A stretch of 64,000 bases of DNA from Bradyrhizobium frederickii (GCF_004570865.1 NZ_SPQS01000007.1:124001-188000); one strand, 5' to 3'. Counted from the first letter of the stretch, positions 1 to 8,874 are shown. Program-made: numbers and translations. The notes: a model not told the origin generated them from the sequence alone.

Positions 1-429
1 GCCGAACAACGAGGCGAGCCAGGCAAACAGGCCGGACACCGGATGCATCAACAGATTCTTCCAGACCAGCGCGCTGACCGTCGGCATCACGAAGAACGGC
101 GCGATCACCATCAGCCGCACGAAATTGCGCCCGATCACCGGCTGGTCCATCAACAGCGCGAGCGGAATGCCGAGCAGGATCGTCAGCGCGAGCACGGAGC
201 CGACCAGCACCAGCGTGTTCTGAAGCGAGGCCAGGAACGCGGGATCGGTGAGGAAGTAGCGGAAATTCTCCAGGCCCACGAACGACTCGGAGCCGGGATC
301 GAGCAGGCTGTAATGCAGGGTCGAGAAGTATATCGTCAGCGCGAGCGGAACGATCATCCAGATGAAGAGCAGCCCGACCGCAGGCGTCAGGAGCGAGCGC
401 GCAAGAAGCTGCGTCTGCCGGGTTGCCAT
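1..429 (-). CDS. smoF: Polyol/sugar ABC transporter permease, N-terminal part (cut by window edge)
   Basis: The reading frame starts at an ATG at 429 and stays open to base 1, giving 143 residues with no stop, so the gene continues outside the window. A GGAGA ribosome binding site lies about 8 bases upstream. The protein begins with a short basic stretch followed by a membrane segment at about residues 12-34, and further hydrophobic segments at about 70-95 and 105-122. It has the look of the MalF/UgpA-type inner-membrane permeases (LENFRYFL, then a long helix). It follows the sorbitol/mannitol-type binding protein gene in the same direction, so it is most likely the first permease of that importer. 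The symbol rests on the neighbour's similarity to SmoE; a different polyol or sugar is possible. Confidence 0.85.
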   Translation of the reverse strand, partial: MATRQTQLLARSLLTPAVGLLFIWMIVPLALTIYFSTLHYSLLDPGSESFVGLENFRYFLTDPAFLASLQNTLVLVGSVLALTILLGIPLALLMDQPVIGRNFVRLMVIAPFFVMPTVSALVWKNLLMHPVSGLFAWLASLFG

Positions 430-445
430 CCCTGACTTCTCCTTC

Positions 446-500
446 AGAGCGTTTTCGAGCGAAGTGGAGGCCGGTTCGCGGAGGGAAAACGCGTCAAAAT
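446..500. repeat. Short palindromic intergenic repeat (GCGTTTTC...GAAAACGC family)
   Basis: The arms GCGTTTTC (449-456) and GAAAACGC (485-492) are perfect inverted repeats enclosing GAGCGAAGTGG and CCGGTTCGCG. I recognise this sequence as one widely dispersed in Bradyrhizobium and related genomes. It sits between smoE and smoF inside the operon, so it may form an mRNA hairpin between binding protein and permease. Confidence 0.7.
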
Positions 501-581
501 GAAACCTCGGAAAGAAGGCGGCCATCCATCGGGGGATCGGCGGATGGCCGCAAGTCTGAGCTCAGGAGGTCGAGCTCGGGT

Positions 582-1895
582 TCACTTGATGTAGCCGGCG
601 CGCTTCATCTCGCGCTCGGTTGCCGATTGCGCCGCCGTCAGCGCGGCTTCGACCGTCATCGAGCCGGCAAGCGCGGCCGAGAATTGCTGGCCGACCTGGG
701 TGCCGATGCCCTGGAATTCGGGAATCGCGGCGTATTGCACCCCGACGTAAGGCACCGGCTTCACCGTCGGCTTGTTCGGATCGGCCGCGTCGATCGAGGC
801 CAGCGTCAGCTTGGCGAACGGGGCGACCTTCAGATAGTCGGGGTTCTGGTAGAGCGAGGTGCGCGTGCCCGGCGGCACGTTGGCCCAGCCATCCTTCGAG
901 GCGACGAGCTTGGTGTAGTCCTTGCTGGTTGCCCAGGCGATGAACTTCTCGGCCGCTTCAGTCTTCTTGGAGCCGGCGGGGATCGCGAGATTCCAGGCCC
1001 ACAGCCAGTTGGCGTTCTTGCCGAGGCCGGTGTTGGGCGCCAGCGCGAAACCGACCTTGTCGGCGACCTTGGAGTCCTTCGGGTTGGTGACGAAGGATGC
1101 CGCGACCGTGGCGTCGATCCACATCGCGCACTTGCCGGCGTTGAACAGCGCCAGATTCTCGTTGAAGCCGTTGGAGCTCGCGCCGGGCGGGCCGGCTTCC
1201 TTCATGAGATTGACGTACGTCGTCAGCGTCGCCTTCCATTCCGGCGTGTTGAACTGCGGCTGCCACTTCTCGTCGAACCAGCGCGCACCGTAGGAATTGG
1301 CCATGGCCGAGAGGAACGCCATGTTCTCGCCCCAGCCGGCCTTGCCGCGGAGGCAAATGCCGTAGGTGCCCGCACTCTTGTCGGTGAGCTTCCTGGCGGC
1401 GTCGACCACGAAATCCCAGGTCGGCTTTTCCGGCATCTTCAGGCCGGCCTTCTCGAACAGATCGGTGCGATACATCACCATCGAGCTTTCGCCGTAGAAC
1501 GGCGCGGCGTAGAGCTTGCCGTCGACGGAGACCGCGTCCTTGATCTTGGGCAGGAGGTCGGCGACGTCGTAATCGCTCCCGAGATTGGCGAGCGGCACCA
1601 GCCAGCCCTTCTTGGCCCAGATCGGCACCTCATAGGTGCCGATGGTGAGCACGTCGAATTGACCGCCCTTGGTGGCGATGTCGGTGGTGACGCGCTGGCG
1701 CAGCACGTTCTCCTCCAGCGTCACCCACTTCACCGTGATGTCGGGATTGTTCTTGGTGAACTCACTCGTCAGCCCCTGCATGCGGATCATGTCGCCGTTG
1801 TTGACGGTGGCGATCGTCAGGGTCGTTTCGGCCATCGCGGGAACGGCCAGCAAAAGTGCAGATGCGCCGCAGACGGCGCCCAGGATGTGTTTCAC
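582..1895 (-). CDS. smoE: Sorbitol/mannitol-type ABC transporter substrate-binding protein
   Basis: This is a 437-residue periplasmic binding protein of the extracellular solute-binding family 1. It begins with a Sec signal peptide of about 22 residues ending AMA before ETT. The GTG start at 1895 is fixed by a GGGGAGG ribosome binding site a few bases upstream and by the signal peptide. The stretches TLEENVLRQRV and DIATKGGQFDVLTIGTYEVP are, to my knowledge, typical of SmoE-type sorbitol/mannitol binding proteins. The gene is followed by a permease in the same direction. Upstream lies an operator that is also present before the HAD-SorC operon, so expression is probably controlled by the neighbouring SorC regulator. 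Confidence 0.87.
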   Translation of the reverse strand: MKHILGAVCGASALLLAVPAMAETTLTIATVNNGDMIRMQGLTSEFTKNNPDITVKWVTLEENVLRQRVTTDIATKGGQFDVLTIGTYEVPIWAKKGWLVPLANLGSDYDVADLLPKIKDAVSVDGKLYAAPFYGESSMVMYRTDLFEKAGLKMPEKPTWDFVVDAARKLTDKSAGTYGICLRGKAGWGENMAFLSAMANSYGARWFDEKWQPQFNTPEWKATLTTYVNLMKEAGPPGASSNGFNENLALFNAGKCAMWIDATVAASFVTNPKDSKVADKVGFALAPNTGLGKNANWLWAWNLAIPAGSKKTEAAEKFIAWATSKDYTKLVASKDGWANVPPGTRTSLYQNPDYLKVAPFAKLTLASIDAADPNKPTVKPVPYVGVQYAAIPEFQGIGTQVGQQFSAALAGSMTVEAALTAAQSATEREMKRAGYIK

Positions 1896-1917
1896 GGTGA
1901 CCTCCCCTCAATCGCGT

Positions 1918-1942
1918 TTGAGCATATACCCACGCGTTGAGC
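1918..1942. promoter_or_regulatory. Candidate SorC operator upstream of smoE
   Basis: The plus strand reads GAGCATATACCC, six bases, then TGAGC, with TTGAGC repeated at a 19-base period (1918 and 1937). The same arrangement, GATCATATACCC-N6-TGAGC, is found before the HAD phosphatase gene at 3815-3837. It lies 23 bases upstream of the smoE start codon. Confidence 0.6.
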
Positions 1943-2049
1943 GTATGTTCAACTCAAGGAAGGAGCCTTGTCAAGCAGGCGCACGGGCGTTTGCGCAACT
2001 TATGAGTGCTGCGGTGCGGGAGGGGTGGCAGGTGGATGACTCACCCACG

Positions 2050-2160
2050 CTATCGTGCTCCGCGAAAGCGGGGCACCCAGTCCTCCGTGTCGTCAGTTGG
2101 TTTGCCCCAAGCGGGGCCGCGGCGTACTGGATCATCCGCTTTCGCGGATGATGACAGCGG
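2050..2160. repeat. Paired-hairpin intergenic repeat
   Basis: Two hairpins flank a spacer: GCTCCGC-GAAA-GCGGGGC at about 2057-2074 and ATCATCCGC/GCGGATGAT at 2131-2152. The layout (hairpin, CCAGT, spacer, TACTGG, hairpin) matches the element at 57880-57993. It fills most of the 288-base gap between smoE and the SorC gene. A 64-codon minus-strand ORF here is inside the repeat and is not a gene. Confidence 0.65.
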
Positions 2161-2183
2161 AGCAAGTGGCGAGACCGCCCGCC

Positions 2184-3134
2184 CTACCGCTCCAGAATCG
2201 CCCTTGCGGTGGTCTCGTCGGTGATCAGGCCGTTAACCAGCCCCCCGTTCAACGCCGCGGCGATCGCGGTCACCTTCGCCGCCCCCACCGCGGCACCGAT
2301 CGTCGTGGCCTTCGCCGGCACTTCCGGCGGAATGCTGGTGAGGCGCTTGTTGGTGCCGGCCTTGAGCAGACGTCCCCTGGAATCATAGGCCCAGCCGGTG
2401 ATCTCGCCGATGGCGCCCAGCCGCATCATCTCGAACAATTCGTCGCGGGTGACGAAGCCGTCGATGTGGACCTGCGCCTTCTGGTCCATCTGGCCGATGC
2501 CGACGAGGCGCAAATCCGCCTTGGCCGCGACCGCCTTTACCTTGGCGATCGGTTCGATGCGAACCATCTTGTTGCGCTCGTCCTCGGACGACATCAGGAA
2601 CGGCAACGGCATCGGATAGTGCCGCGCCCCCGTGCGGTCGGCGAGCCGGCCGACGGTGTCGTAAAAGCTCGCCGAACCGTCGGCGGAGATGTTGCCGACC
2701 AGCGAGACGATCTGGTGATTGGGCCGGTCGATCGGCGTGACGCGCTCGACCGCGGCGCGCACGGCACGGCCGGTGCCGAGCGCCACGATCACGGGCGTCT
2801 CCGAACGCAGCGTCGCGTCCAGCAGATTGGCGCAGCGCTCCGCGATGCCTGCGGTGGCCTGGGGAGCAGCAGGATCGGCCGGCACCACCTCGCAATGGAC
2901 GAGGTCGAACCGCTGCTTCAGGCGCGCCGCAAGCTCCATGCAGGCGGCGATGGGATGTTCGAGCCGGAAGGTGATGAGGCGCTCGGCAAGGCACAGCGAG
3001 ACCAGCCGCTGCGCCGAGGCCCGCGAGACCTGGAGCATTTTTGCGATCTCGTCCTGGGTGTGACCGGCGATGAAATAGAGCCAGCCGGCGCGCGCGGCAT
3101 CGTCGAGTCGCGACTTGTCGTTGTCGGCGGCCAT
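2184..3134 (-). CDS. SorC/DeoR-type sugar-responsive transcriptional regulator
   Basis: The 316-residue protein has an N-terminal helix-turn-helix at about residues 25-50 (HTQDEIAKMLQVSRASAQRL) and a long C-terminal sugar-phosphate-binding domain of the SorC family (LGTGRAVRAAVERV, LVGNISADGSAS). It is encoded 7 bases after the HAD phosphatase gene in the same direction, so the two are probably one operon. The shared operator before that operon and before smoE suggests autoregulation together with control of the transporter. The inducer is probably a polyol or polyol phosphate; this is inferred from the neighbours. Confidence 0.85.
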   Translation of the reverse strand: MAADNDKSRLDDAARAGWLYFIAGHTQDEIAKMLQVSRASAQRLVSLCLAERLITFRLEHPIAACMELAARLKQRFDLVHCEVVPADPAAPQATAGIAERCANLLDATLRSETPVIVALGTGRAVRAAVERVTPIDRPNHQIVSLVGNISADGSASFYDTVGRLADRTGARHYPMPLPFLMSSEDERNKMVRIEPIAKVKAVAAKADLRLVGIGQMDQKAQVHIDGFVTRDELFEMMRLGAIGEITGWAYDSRGRLLKAGTNKRLTSIPPEVPAKATTIGAAVGAAKVTAIAAALNGGLVNGLITDETTARAILER

Positions 3135-3141
3135 GCGGGCC

Positions 3142-3804
3142 TCACGCCTCCCAGAAATCGCTCATGCGGGCGAAGACCCGGTCGGCCCCCGCGCCGGACA
3201 ATATAGCCTGCCCGTCACGGCCGCGGTAATGGCTGCCGCCGACAAATCCCCAGACCGTCGTGCCGGCCGCCTTGCCCGCCGCAACTCCGCTGACGCTGTC
3301 CTCGATCACCAGCGTGCGCGCAGGCTGCACCCCCATCTTCTCCGCCGCGAGCAGAAAGAGGTCCGGCGCCGGCTTGCCATGCCGGACCATTTGCGCGGTG
3401 TAGATCCGCTCGCCGAAATGCGCCCGCAGGCCGGTCACGTCGAGAGCGAGCGCGACGCGATCGAAATCGCTGGACGAGGCCACGCAAAACGGCACGGACA
3501 AGTCGGATATCACGCCGGCAATGTCGGGGATCGGCTGAAGACAAGCTGCGAACGTCGACAGCACTTGCGACTTCAGGCGCGGCAGAAAACTCTCCGGCAC
3601 GATCCGGCCGAGACCACGATAATGCTGCTCGATCGCCTTGGTGCTGCGGCCGAGAAAGAGCTCGAGCGCCTGCTGCTGGCTGAGCGCGATGTCGAACTCG
3701 GCCAGCACCTCGGACAGGCACCGGCAGCTCAGCAGCTCGCTGTCGACGAGCACGCCGTCGCAATCGAAGATGATCAGTTCAGGTCTCGGCCGGCCCTGCT
3801 CCAT
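3142..3804 (-). CDS. HAD-superfamily phosphatase/phosphatase-like hydrolase
   Basis: The 220-residue protein carries the HAD motifs in order: DCDGVLVDSE near residues 14-23 (nucleophile and general acid Asp), CVASSS near residue 108, KPAPD (catalytic Lys), and VIEDSVSG. This is the beta-phosphoglucomutase-like HAD subfamily I. It precedes the SorC regulator by 7 bases. HAD proteins of this kind commonly sit in rhizobial sorbitol/mannitol operons, where they may remove phosphate from a sugar or polyol phosphate. The substrate cannot be read from the sequence. The ATG at 3804 is 10 bases from the operator copy, so the promoter must overlap or precede the operator. Confidence 0.85.
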   Translation of the reverse strand: MEQGRPRPELIIFDCDGVLVDSELLSCRCLSEVLAEFDIALSQQQALELFLGRSTKAIEQHYRGLGRIVPESFLPRLKSQVLSTFAACLQPIPDIAGVISDLSVPFCVASSSDFDRVALALDVTGLRAHFGERIYTAQMVRHGKPAPDLFLLAAEKMGVQPARTLVIEDSVSGVAAGKAAGTTVWGFVGGSHYRGRDGQAILSGAGADRVFARMSDFWEA

Positions 3805-3811
3805 CCGGCCA

Positions 3812-3837
3812 TTCGATCATATACCCAGCAAGTGAGC
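3812..3837. promoter_or_regulatory. Candidate SorC operator upstream of the HAD-SorC operon
   Basis: GATCATATACCC (3815-3826), six bases, TGAGC (3833-3837). It matches the smoE operator in 11 of 12 bases of the left half and all 5 of the right half, with the same 6-base spacing. Confidence 0.6.
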
Positions 3838-3873
3838 AATAGCTCGACTACAGCGAGGGCCGGCGGTTCCTTG

Positions 3874-5793
3874 TCAATGCGCGACCTGCCGGTAGATCGC
3901 CGGCAGCGCCGTGGGCAGCCGCTTGATGTTGCCGACGATGGCGTAGCCGCCGCGGCCGAACAGGGTCGGGAAGTAGGATTGCGCGGTCGCGTCCACCGTG
4001 ACGCCAAAGGCGGCGATGCCGAGCCGGCGCGCCTCTTGCACCGACTTGCGGGTGTCCTCGACCGCGAAGCGACCTTCGTAATGATCGACGTCGTTCGGCT
4101 TGCCGTCGGTAAGGACGATCAGCAGCTTCTTGCGCTGCGGCTGGCGGGCGAGCTCGGCCGCGGCGTGGCGCACCGCCGTGCCGATCCGCGTGTAATAGCC
4201 TGGCTTCAACGCGCCGATCCGGCGCTCCACCGTCGCGCTCATCGGCTCGCCGAAGGCCTTGACCGTCTCGAGCCGCACCCAGGAGCGCCGGCGCGAGGTG
4301 AAGGTCAGGATGCTGTGGTGATCGCCGCAGGCCGAAAGCCCGTTGGCAAGCACCAGCAGCGCCTCCTTCTCGACGTCGAGCACGCGGTAGCCGTCGACCC
4401 AGGCATCCGTGGAGAGCGAGACGTCGACGAGCAGCGTGACGGCGAGATCGTGCCCTTGCGGGCGCATGGCGACATGGATGCGATCGAGACCGCTGCCGCC
4501 GCTGCCGGCGCGCAGGTCGCACCGCGCCCGCACCAGCGCGTCGAGATCGAGGTCGTGTCCGTCGGCCTGGGCGCGCATCAATTCGCGGCGCGGCCGCAGC
4601 ACCTCGAAGCGGCGGCGCACCTGGCGGATGTGCCGGCGCATGGCGTCGTCAGGCGTCCAGCTCTCACCTTGCTCGGAGGCCGCGCCTGCGAGCACGCGGC
4701 AATGATCCGGCAGGTAGGAGCCGCTGCGATAGTCCCATTCGGGATAGGCGAGGTCCGCATTCAGCTTCGAGGCATCGAGGGCCTCCGGCGGCAGGTCGAG
4801 ATCGAACTTGAACCGGCTCGCCGGCTCGCCGGAGCGGCGGCTGAGCGTGATCTCCTCGAGATCGCCGGCAGCTTTCTGCGCATCCTCGTCCTCGCTGTCG
4901 TCGGCGGGACGGTCGACATTGACCATCTCGGCCATCGCCAGGATCTTCTCGAAGCGGTTGAGCACGAAAGGATCGCGGCGGTCGGCGTTGTCCTCGCGCT
5001 CGCGGACGGCAAAGCGTTTGCGATCGTTCTCGGCCGCAGCTTCCGCGCCCGATGCGCATTCGTCCTCGCCGGCATGCGCGGGCGAGAGCTCGCGCGTCCA
5101 GCAATCCCCCCAGAGCGGGCACGGCAGGATCGAACGATAGCCCGGCGGCGCCTTGTCCGCCAGCGGGCCGGTGCCCATCATCGCCGGCCATAGCTTGCCG
5201 GAAGGCGCCTTGCCGGCTCCGAGCAGGGCCAGCACGATCTGCTCGACCTCCTGCTCGATGCGCGGGAGGGGACGACGAGGCCGGGCCGCGGCAGTTGCTG
5301 CGGCGAGCCTCGCGTAATCGCCAGCAAGCCCGGGAAATTGCGTGAGCACAAAGACCGCCGTCTCGCTGGCCCGGCGCAACAGCAGCAGATCCCGCCGCAG
5401 CGGATCGACTTCCGTGATCGTGTCGATCGGCGCGGCTGCAAACCACGCCGCAAGCCAGCGATAGAGCGCCGCGTTCAAGGCGCGGTCGGGAAAGATCGAG
5501 ATGCGATCGGGAAGGAAGATGGTCGCGGCGTCGCGGCCCGGCTGCTCGAGCCGCTCGTCTCCGAGGCCGATGCGTTGCCGCCAGCCGAGACGGTGCCCCG
5601 ATTTTCGCGCGCCCGCGCTTGCAATCTGCACCCCCGTCTCACCGCCGAGCGCCCGGAACATCACCGCCAGCCGCCCTCTCACCTCGGTCAGTGAGACGGC
5701 GTGATCATCGTGAGCCGGATAGCTCGCGATGCCGCCGACCATCCTGTGCCAGGCGCGGCCGACCGTCTCCTCCAGTTCGAGGAAGTCGAGCAT
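3874..5793 (-). CDS. norD: Nitric oxide reductase activation protein NorD
   Basis: NorD (639 residues) is needed to assemble an active cytochrome c-dependent nitric oxide reductase. The N-terminal two thirds are helical with no clear motif. The C-terminal third is a von Willebrand factor A domain with a metal-site motif DVSLSTD and later the conserved VLTDGKPNDVDHYEGR. A GAGG ribosome binding site precedes the ATG at 5793. It follows norQ after 10 bases and is the last gene of the nor operon. Length and domain order are normal for the family. Confidence 0.93.
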   Translation of the reverse strand: MLDFLELEETVGRAWHRMVGGIASYPAHDDHAVSLTEVRGRLAVMFRALGGETGVQIASAGARKSGHRLGWRQRIGLGDERLEQPGRDAATIFLPDRISIFPDRALNAALYRWLAAWFAAAPIDTITEVDPLRRDLLLLRRASETAVFVLTQFPGLAGDYARLAAATAAARPRRPLPRIEQEVEQIVLALLGAGKAPSGKLWPAMMGTGPLADKAPPGYRSILPCPLWGDCWTRELSPAHAGEDECASGAEAAAENDRKRFAVREREDNADRRDPFVLNRFEKILAMAEMVNVDRPADDSEDEDAQKAAGDLEEITLSRRSGEPASRFKFDLDLPPEALDASKLNADLAYPEWDYRSGSYLPDHCRVLAGAASEQGESWTPDDAMRRHIRQVRRRFEVLRPRRELMRAQADGHDLDLDALVRARCDLRAGSGGSGLDRIHVAMRPQGHDLAVTLLVDVSLSTDAWVDGYRVLDVEKEALLVLANGLSACGDHHSILTFTSRRRSWVRLETVKAFGEPMSATVERRIGALKPGYYTRIGTAVRHAAAELARQPQRKKLLIVLTDGKPNDVDHYEGRFAVEDTRKSVQEARRLGIAAFGVTVDATAQSYFPTLFGRGGYAIVGNIKRLPTALPAIYRQVAH

Positions 5794-5803
5794 CGGTGCG
5801 GCC

Positions 5804-6616
5804 TCACCCGATGACGGCGCGTGCGACGTCCAGCAGCGCCGCCTTGACGTCGGCGTCGTCGGTCAGCGGCTCGATCATGCCGGCCAGCACGGCATCGCCG
5901 ATCGAGGTGCCCGCGGCGATCAGGGTCGCGCAATAGACCACGAGCCGGGTCGAGACGCCCTCCTCCAGATCGTGTCCCCTAAGCGCACGCAGCCGACCAG
6001 CCAGCCCCACCAGCGGCCGCACGCGCTCCGGCGACAGCCCGCTTTCGGCGGACACGACACCGATCTCCTGCTCCGGCGGCAGGAAATCGAATTCGATGGC
6101 GACGAAGCGCTGACGCGTCGAGGGCTTCAGCGCCTTCAGCAGCGTCTGGTAGCCGGGATTGTAGGAGACGACGAGCATGAAGCTGCGCGGCGCCACCAGC
6201 TCCTCGCCGGTACGTTCCAGCGGCAGGATGCGGCGATCGTCGGTCAGAGGATGCAGCACGACGGTGACGTCCTTGCGGGCCTCCACGACCTCGTCGAGAT
6301 AGCAGATGCCGCCTTCGCGCACGGCGCGCGTCAGCGGACCATCGGTCCACACGGTGTCGCCGCCCCTGAGCAAATGCCGGCCGGTGAGATCGGCGGCGGT
6401 CAGATCGTCATGACAGGCGACGGTGTGAAGCGGCAGCCCCAGCCGCGCCGCCATGTGCGCGACGAAGCGGGTCTTGCCGCAGCCGGTCGGCCCCTTGAGC
6501 AGCACAGGGAGTTGATGGCGCCAGGCGTGTTCGAACAGCGCGCATTCGTTGCCACTCGCGACATAGGCCGGCAACTCGGGTCCAGGTGCCGCCACGGCGA
6601 GAAGTGCTGCGTTCAT
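5804..6616 (-). CDS. norQ: MoxR-type AAA+ ATPase NorQ
   Basis: The 270-residue protein is a MoxR-family AAA+ ATPase that works with NorD in maturing nitric oxide reductase, probably metal insertion. Walker A is GPTGCGKT at about residues 41-48 and Walker B is CYLDEV at about 100-105. A GGAGG ribosome binding site precedes the ATG at 6616. It lies between norB and norD in the standard norCBQD order. Confidence 0.94.
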   Translation of the reverse strand: MNAALLAVAAPGPELPAYVASGNECALFEHAWRHQLPVLLKGPTGCGKTRFVAHMAARLGLPLHTVACHDDLTAADLTGRHLLRGGDTVWTDGPLTRAVREGGICYLDEVVEARKDVTVVLHPLTDDRRILPLERTGEELVAPRSFMLVVSYNPGYQTLLKALKPSTRQRFVAIEFDFLPPEQEIGVVSAESGLSPERVRPLVGLAGRLRALRGHDLEEGVSTRLVVYCATLIAAGTSIGDAVLAGMIEPLTDDADVKAALLDVARAVIG

Positions 6617-6681
6617 GATCTTCCTCCGGAATTCGCAAAGAGAGGGCGGCGGCCGCGGCGAACCGCGGCCGGCCTTTGGGT

Positions 6682-8028
6682 TTACTCAGCCGGCTGCAGC
6701 GCGGCGGGAATGACCGCCTGCCTCTCGCGGCTCGGCACCAGCACGGCCCAGACGAACATCAGTGCGGAGATCGCAACGAACACACCGGAGCCGAGACGGA
6801 CCCAGTAGAACATCGCGAGCTGATCCTGCACGTCCATGTAGCCCTGGCCGAGCACGCGCTGGAGATGGACCTGGACCACGCCGGCGAAGGTCAGCGCGAA
6901 GGTCATCACCATCATGGCCGTGCACATGATCCAGAAGCTCGTCATGGACAGCCACTGGTGATAGGGCGCCCGTCCCTTCAGCTGCGGGATCGCATAGGCC
7001 ATCACCGACAGGTTCAGCATCACATAGGCGCCGAAGAAGGCGAGATGGCCGTGCGCGGCGGTGACCTGCGTGCCGTGGGTGTAGTAGTTCACTGAGGACA
7101 GCGTGTGCAGGAAGCCCCACACGCCGGCGCCGAGGAACGCCATCACCGAGCAGCCGACCGACCACAACAGCGCGGCGCGGTTCGGATGCTTGCGGCCGGC
7201 CTTCCAGGTCATCTGCACCGTGAAGATCACCATGGTGAAGAACGGCGCAACCTCCAGCGTGGAGAACAGCGAACCGATCCACTGCCAGTAGCCGGGCGCG
7301 CCGATCCAATAGAAGTGGTGGCCGGTGCCGAGGATGCCCGAGAACAGGGCAAGGCCGATGATCACGTAGAGCCACTTCTCGACGACCTCACGATCGATGC
7401 CGTTGAGCTTGATCATGAGATAAGCGAGCACGGAGGCCATGATCAGCTCCCAGACGCCTTCGACCCAGAGATGGACGACGTACCACCAGTACATCTTGTC
7501 GACGGCAAGGTTCGCCGGGTTGTAGAAGGCGAACAGGAAGAAGATCGCGACGCCCCACAGGCCAAACAGCAGGATGTTGGTGATCGTGGTCTTGCGGCCC
7601 TTCAGCGCCGTCATCGTGACGTTGAACAGGAACATCAGGCAGACGACGACGATGCCGACCTTGATGATGAAGGGCTGTTCGAGGAACTCACGGCCCTCGT
7701 GATAGTGGAAGAGATAGCCGACCACGGCGACGCCGGCGGCACCGAAGAACATCCAGAACTGGATCTTCGCCAGCAGCGGGCTATAGAGCTCGGTCTCGGT
7801 CTCTTCCGGGAGCAGGAAGTAGGTCGCGCCCATGAAGCCGATCAACGACCATACGATCAGCGCGTTGGTGTGGATCATCCTGACGATATTGAACGGCAGG
7901 AGCGTCGACAGCGTGTTGGGCAGGACGTAGATGGTTCCTGCGAGAAGGCCGAACAGGACCTGGGCCAGGAACAGGGTCAGCGCGCCGTAGAAATACAGCA
8001 TCGCGACTTTCTGGGTTTGATATTTCAT
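6682..8028 (-). CDS. norB: Nitric oxide reductase catalytic subunit B
   Basis: NorB (448 residues, about 12 membrane helices) is the heme-copper-oxidase-related subunit that reduces 2 NO to N2O at a heme b3/FeB site. Visible metal-ligand motifs are MIHTNALIVW (low-spin heme His near residue 53), VVHLWVEGVWE and GHHFYWIG (FeB histidines and glutamate) and HGHLAFFGAY (heme ligands). The start at 8028 (MKYQTQK) is chosen because it matches the usual NorB start; a longer open frame to 8190 runs back through norC and is not used. The length is that of the short, cytochrome c-dependent cNOR rather than the longer quinol-dependent qNOR. Confidence 0.96.
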   Translation of the reverse strand: MKYQTQKVAMLYFYGALTLFLAQVLFGLLAGTIYVLPNTLSTLLPFNIVRMIHTNALIVWSLIGFMGATYFLLPEETETELYSPLLAKIQFWMFFGAAGVAVVGYLFHYHEGREFLEQPFIIKVGIVVVCLMFLFNVTMTALKGRKTTITNILLFGLWGVAIFFLFAFYNPANLAVDKMYWWYVVHLWVEGVWELIMASVLAYLMIKLNGIDREVVEKWLYVIIGLALFSGILGTGHHFYWIGAPGYWQWIGSLFSTLEVAPFFTMVIFTVQMTWKAGRKHPNRAALLWSVGCSVMAFLGAGVWGFLHTLSSVNYYTHGTQVTAAHGHLAFFGAYVMLNLSVMAYAIPQLKGRAPYHQWLSMTSFWIMCTAMMVMTFALTFAGVVQVHLQRVLGQGYMDVQDQLAMFYWVRLGSGVFVAISALMFVWAVLVPSRERQAVIPAALQPAE

Positions 8029-8062
8029 CTCGGGTTCTCTCTGTCTTGAAAGAGGAAGGCGC

Positions 8063-8515
8063 TCAGCCGGCCTTGTTCGGCGGCCATTCCTGCCGCTTGA
8101 TCTTGCTGGTCCATTGCAGGAAGTCGGCGAGATCATCGAGCTCCTGGTTGGTGAGGTTGAACTGCGGCATCTGCCGCCGGCCTGGCGCACCGGACGGCTG
8201 CGACTGCATCCAGGCTTTCAGCGTCTCGCGCGCTGCGGCCGGGTCCTCGTTGCCGCCCCAGCGATCCCAGACGTTGCCGACCTCAGGCGCGAAATAGGCA
8301 CCCTCGCCGAGCAGCGTGTGGCAGTTGATGCAGGAGTTCTTCTCCCAGACATGCTTGCCCCGGGCGACCGACGACGTCAGCATCGTTGCGTCCGTGGACG
8401 TCGTGACCATGTAGTAGTGGCTGTGTGCCGTCAGCCCTATGAAAATGGCGAAGAAAAAGGCCGAGCCGCCGTAGAAGACATTTCGAGCGGCCGTCTTGGT
8501 CAGGCGTTCAGCCAT
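8063..8515 (-). CDS. norC: Nitric oxide reductase cytochrome c subunit C
   Basis: NorC (150 residues) is the membrane-anchored cytochrome c that feeds electrons to NorB. An N-terminal membrane anchor spans about residues 13-32. The heme c motif CINCH is at residues 62-66, in the conserved context NSCINCHTLLGEGAYFAPE, and QMPQFNLT supplies the axial methionine. The start at 8515 is supported by GGAAAGGA just upstream. A TTG-N8-CAA box lies 74 bases before the start. Confidence 0.96.
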   Translation of the reverse strand: MAERLTKTAARNVFYGGSAFFFAIFIGLTAHSHYYMVTTSTDATMLTSSVARGKHVWEKNSCINCHTLLGEGAYFAPEVGNVWDRWGGNEDPAAARETLKAWMQSQPSGAPGRRQMPQFNLTNQELDDLADFLQWTSKIKRQEWPPNKAG

Positions 8516-8588
8516 TGCCAATCCTTTCCGGTTGATTCCAGTCGAGGTGCGATGCTGCGATTTATTGCCGCTCCGACCGGCCGGTTCT

Positions 8589-8602
8589 TTGTCAGGGCGC
8601 AA
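8589..8602. promoter_or_regulatory. NnrR/FNR-family box upstream of norC
   Basis: TTGTCAGGGCGCAA fits the TTG-N8-CAA pattern of FNR, FixK and NnrR binding sites. It is in the norF-norC gap, overlapping the 3' side of norF, and can serve as a second promoter inside the operon. Confidence 0.6.
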
Positions 8603-8610
8603 TGAGCGTG

Positions 8611-8874
8611 TCAGATCAGGGCGACCACCGCCGACGCGGACCAGGCAAACAGCAGGACGATGACGAGCCAGGCGCTCACGAGGCCGCGCCAGAGCGCGGG
8701 CGCGGCGCGAAGATCGAGGAAATCGAGCACGATCCGGCGGCCCTTGAGCGCGGCGAAGGCCAGCAGCAGGGCGTTGCCGAGCAGCGGTCGCGTGACAATT
8801 GATGGAACCAGAACGGTTGCGAGCGCGAGGCCGATCAGCACAAGCCAGGTGATGTCGAGACGATCCGGAATCAT
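8611..8874 (-). CDS. norF: Small membrane protein NorF-like (cytochrome oxidase subunit IV-like)
   Basis: This 87-residue protein has three hydrophobic segments (about residues 8-27, 33-45, 66-87) and matches in size and position the NorF accessory protein of nor operons. The start at 8874 overlaps the norE stop in ATGA, which indicates translational coupling. NorF is not required for catalysis in known systems and its exact role is unclear. The family assignment is from size, topology and context. Confidence 0.7.
   Translation of the reverse strand: MIPDRLDITWLVLIGLALATVLVPSIVTRPLLGNALLLAFAALKGRRIVLDFLDLRAAPALWRGLVSAWLVIVLLFAWSASAVVALI

Noticed and set aside
3115..5193. Plus-strand open frame of 692 codons
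   Set aside because: Antisense to the HAD phosphatase and norD; no domain is visible.
8535..8548. TTGATTCCAGTCGA as an FNR box before norC
   Set aside because: The right half (GTCGA) does not match; the TTG-N8-CAA site at 8589-8602 is better.
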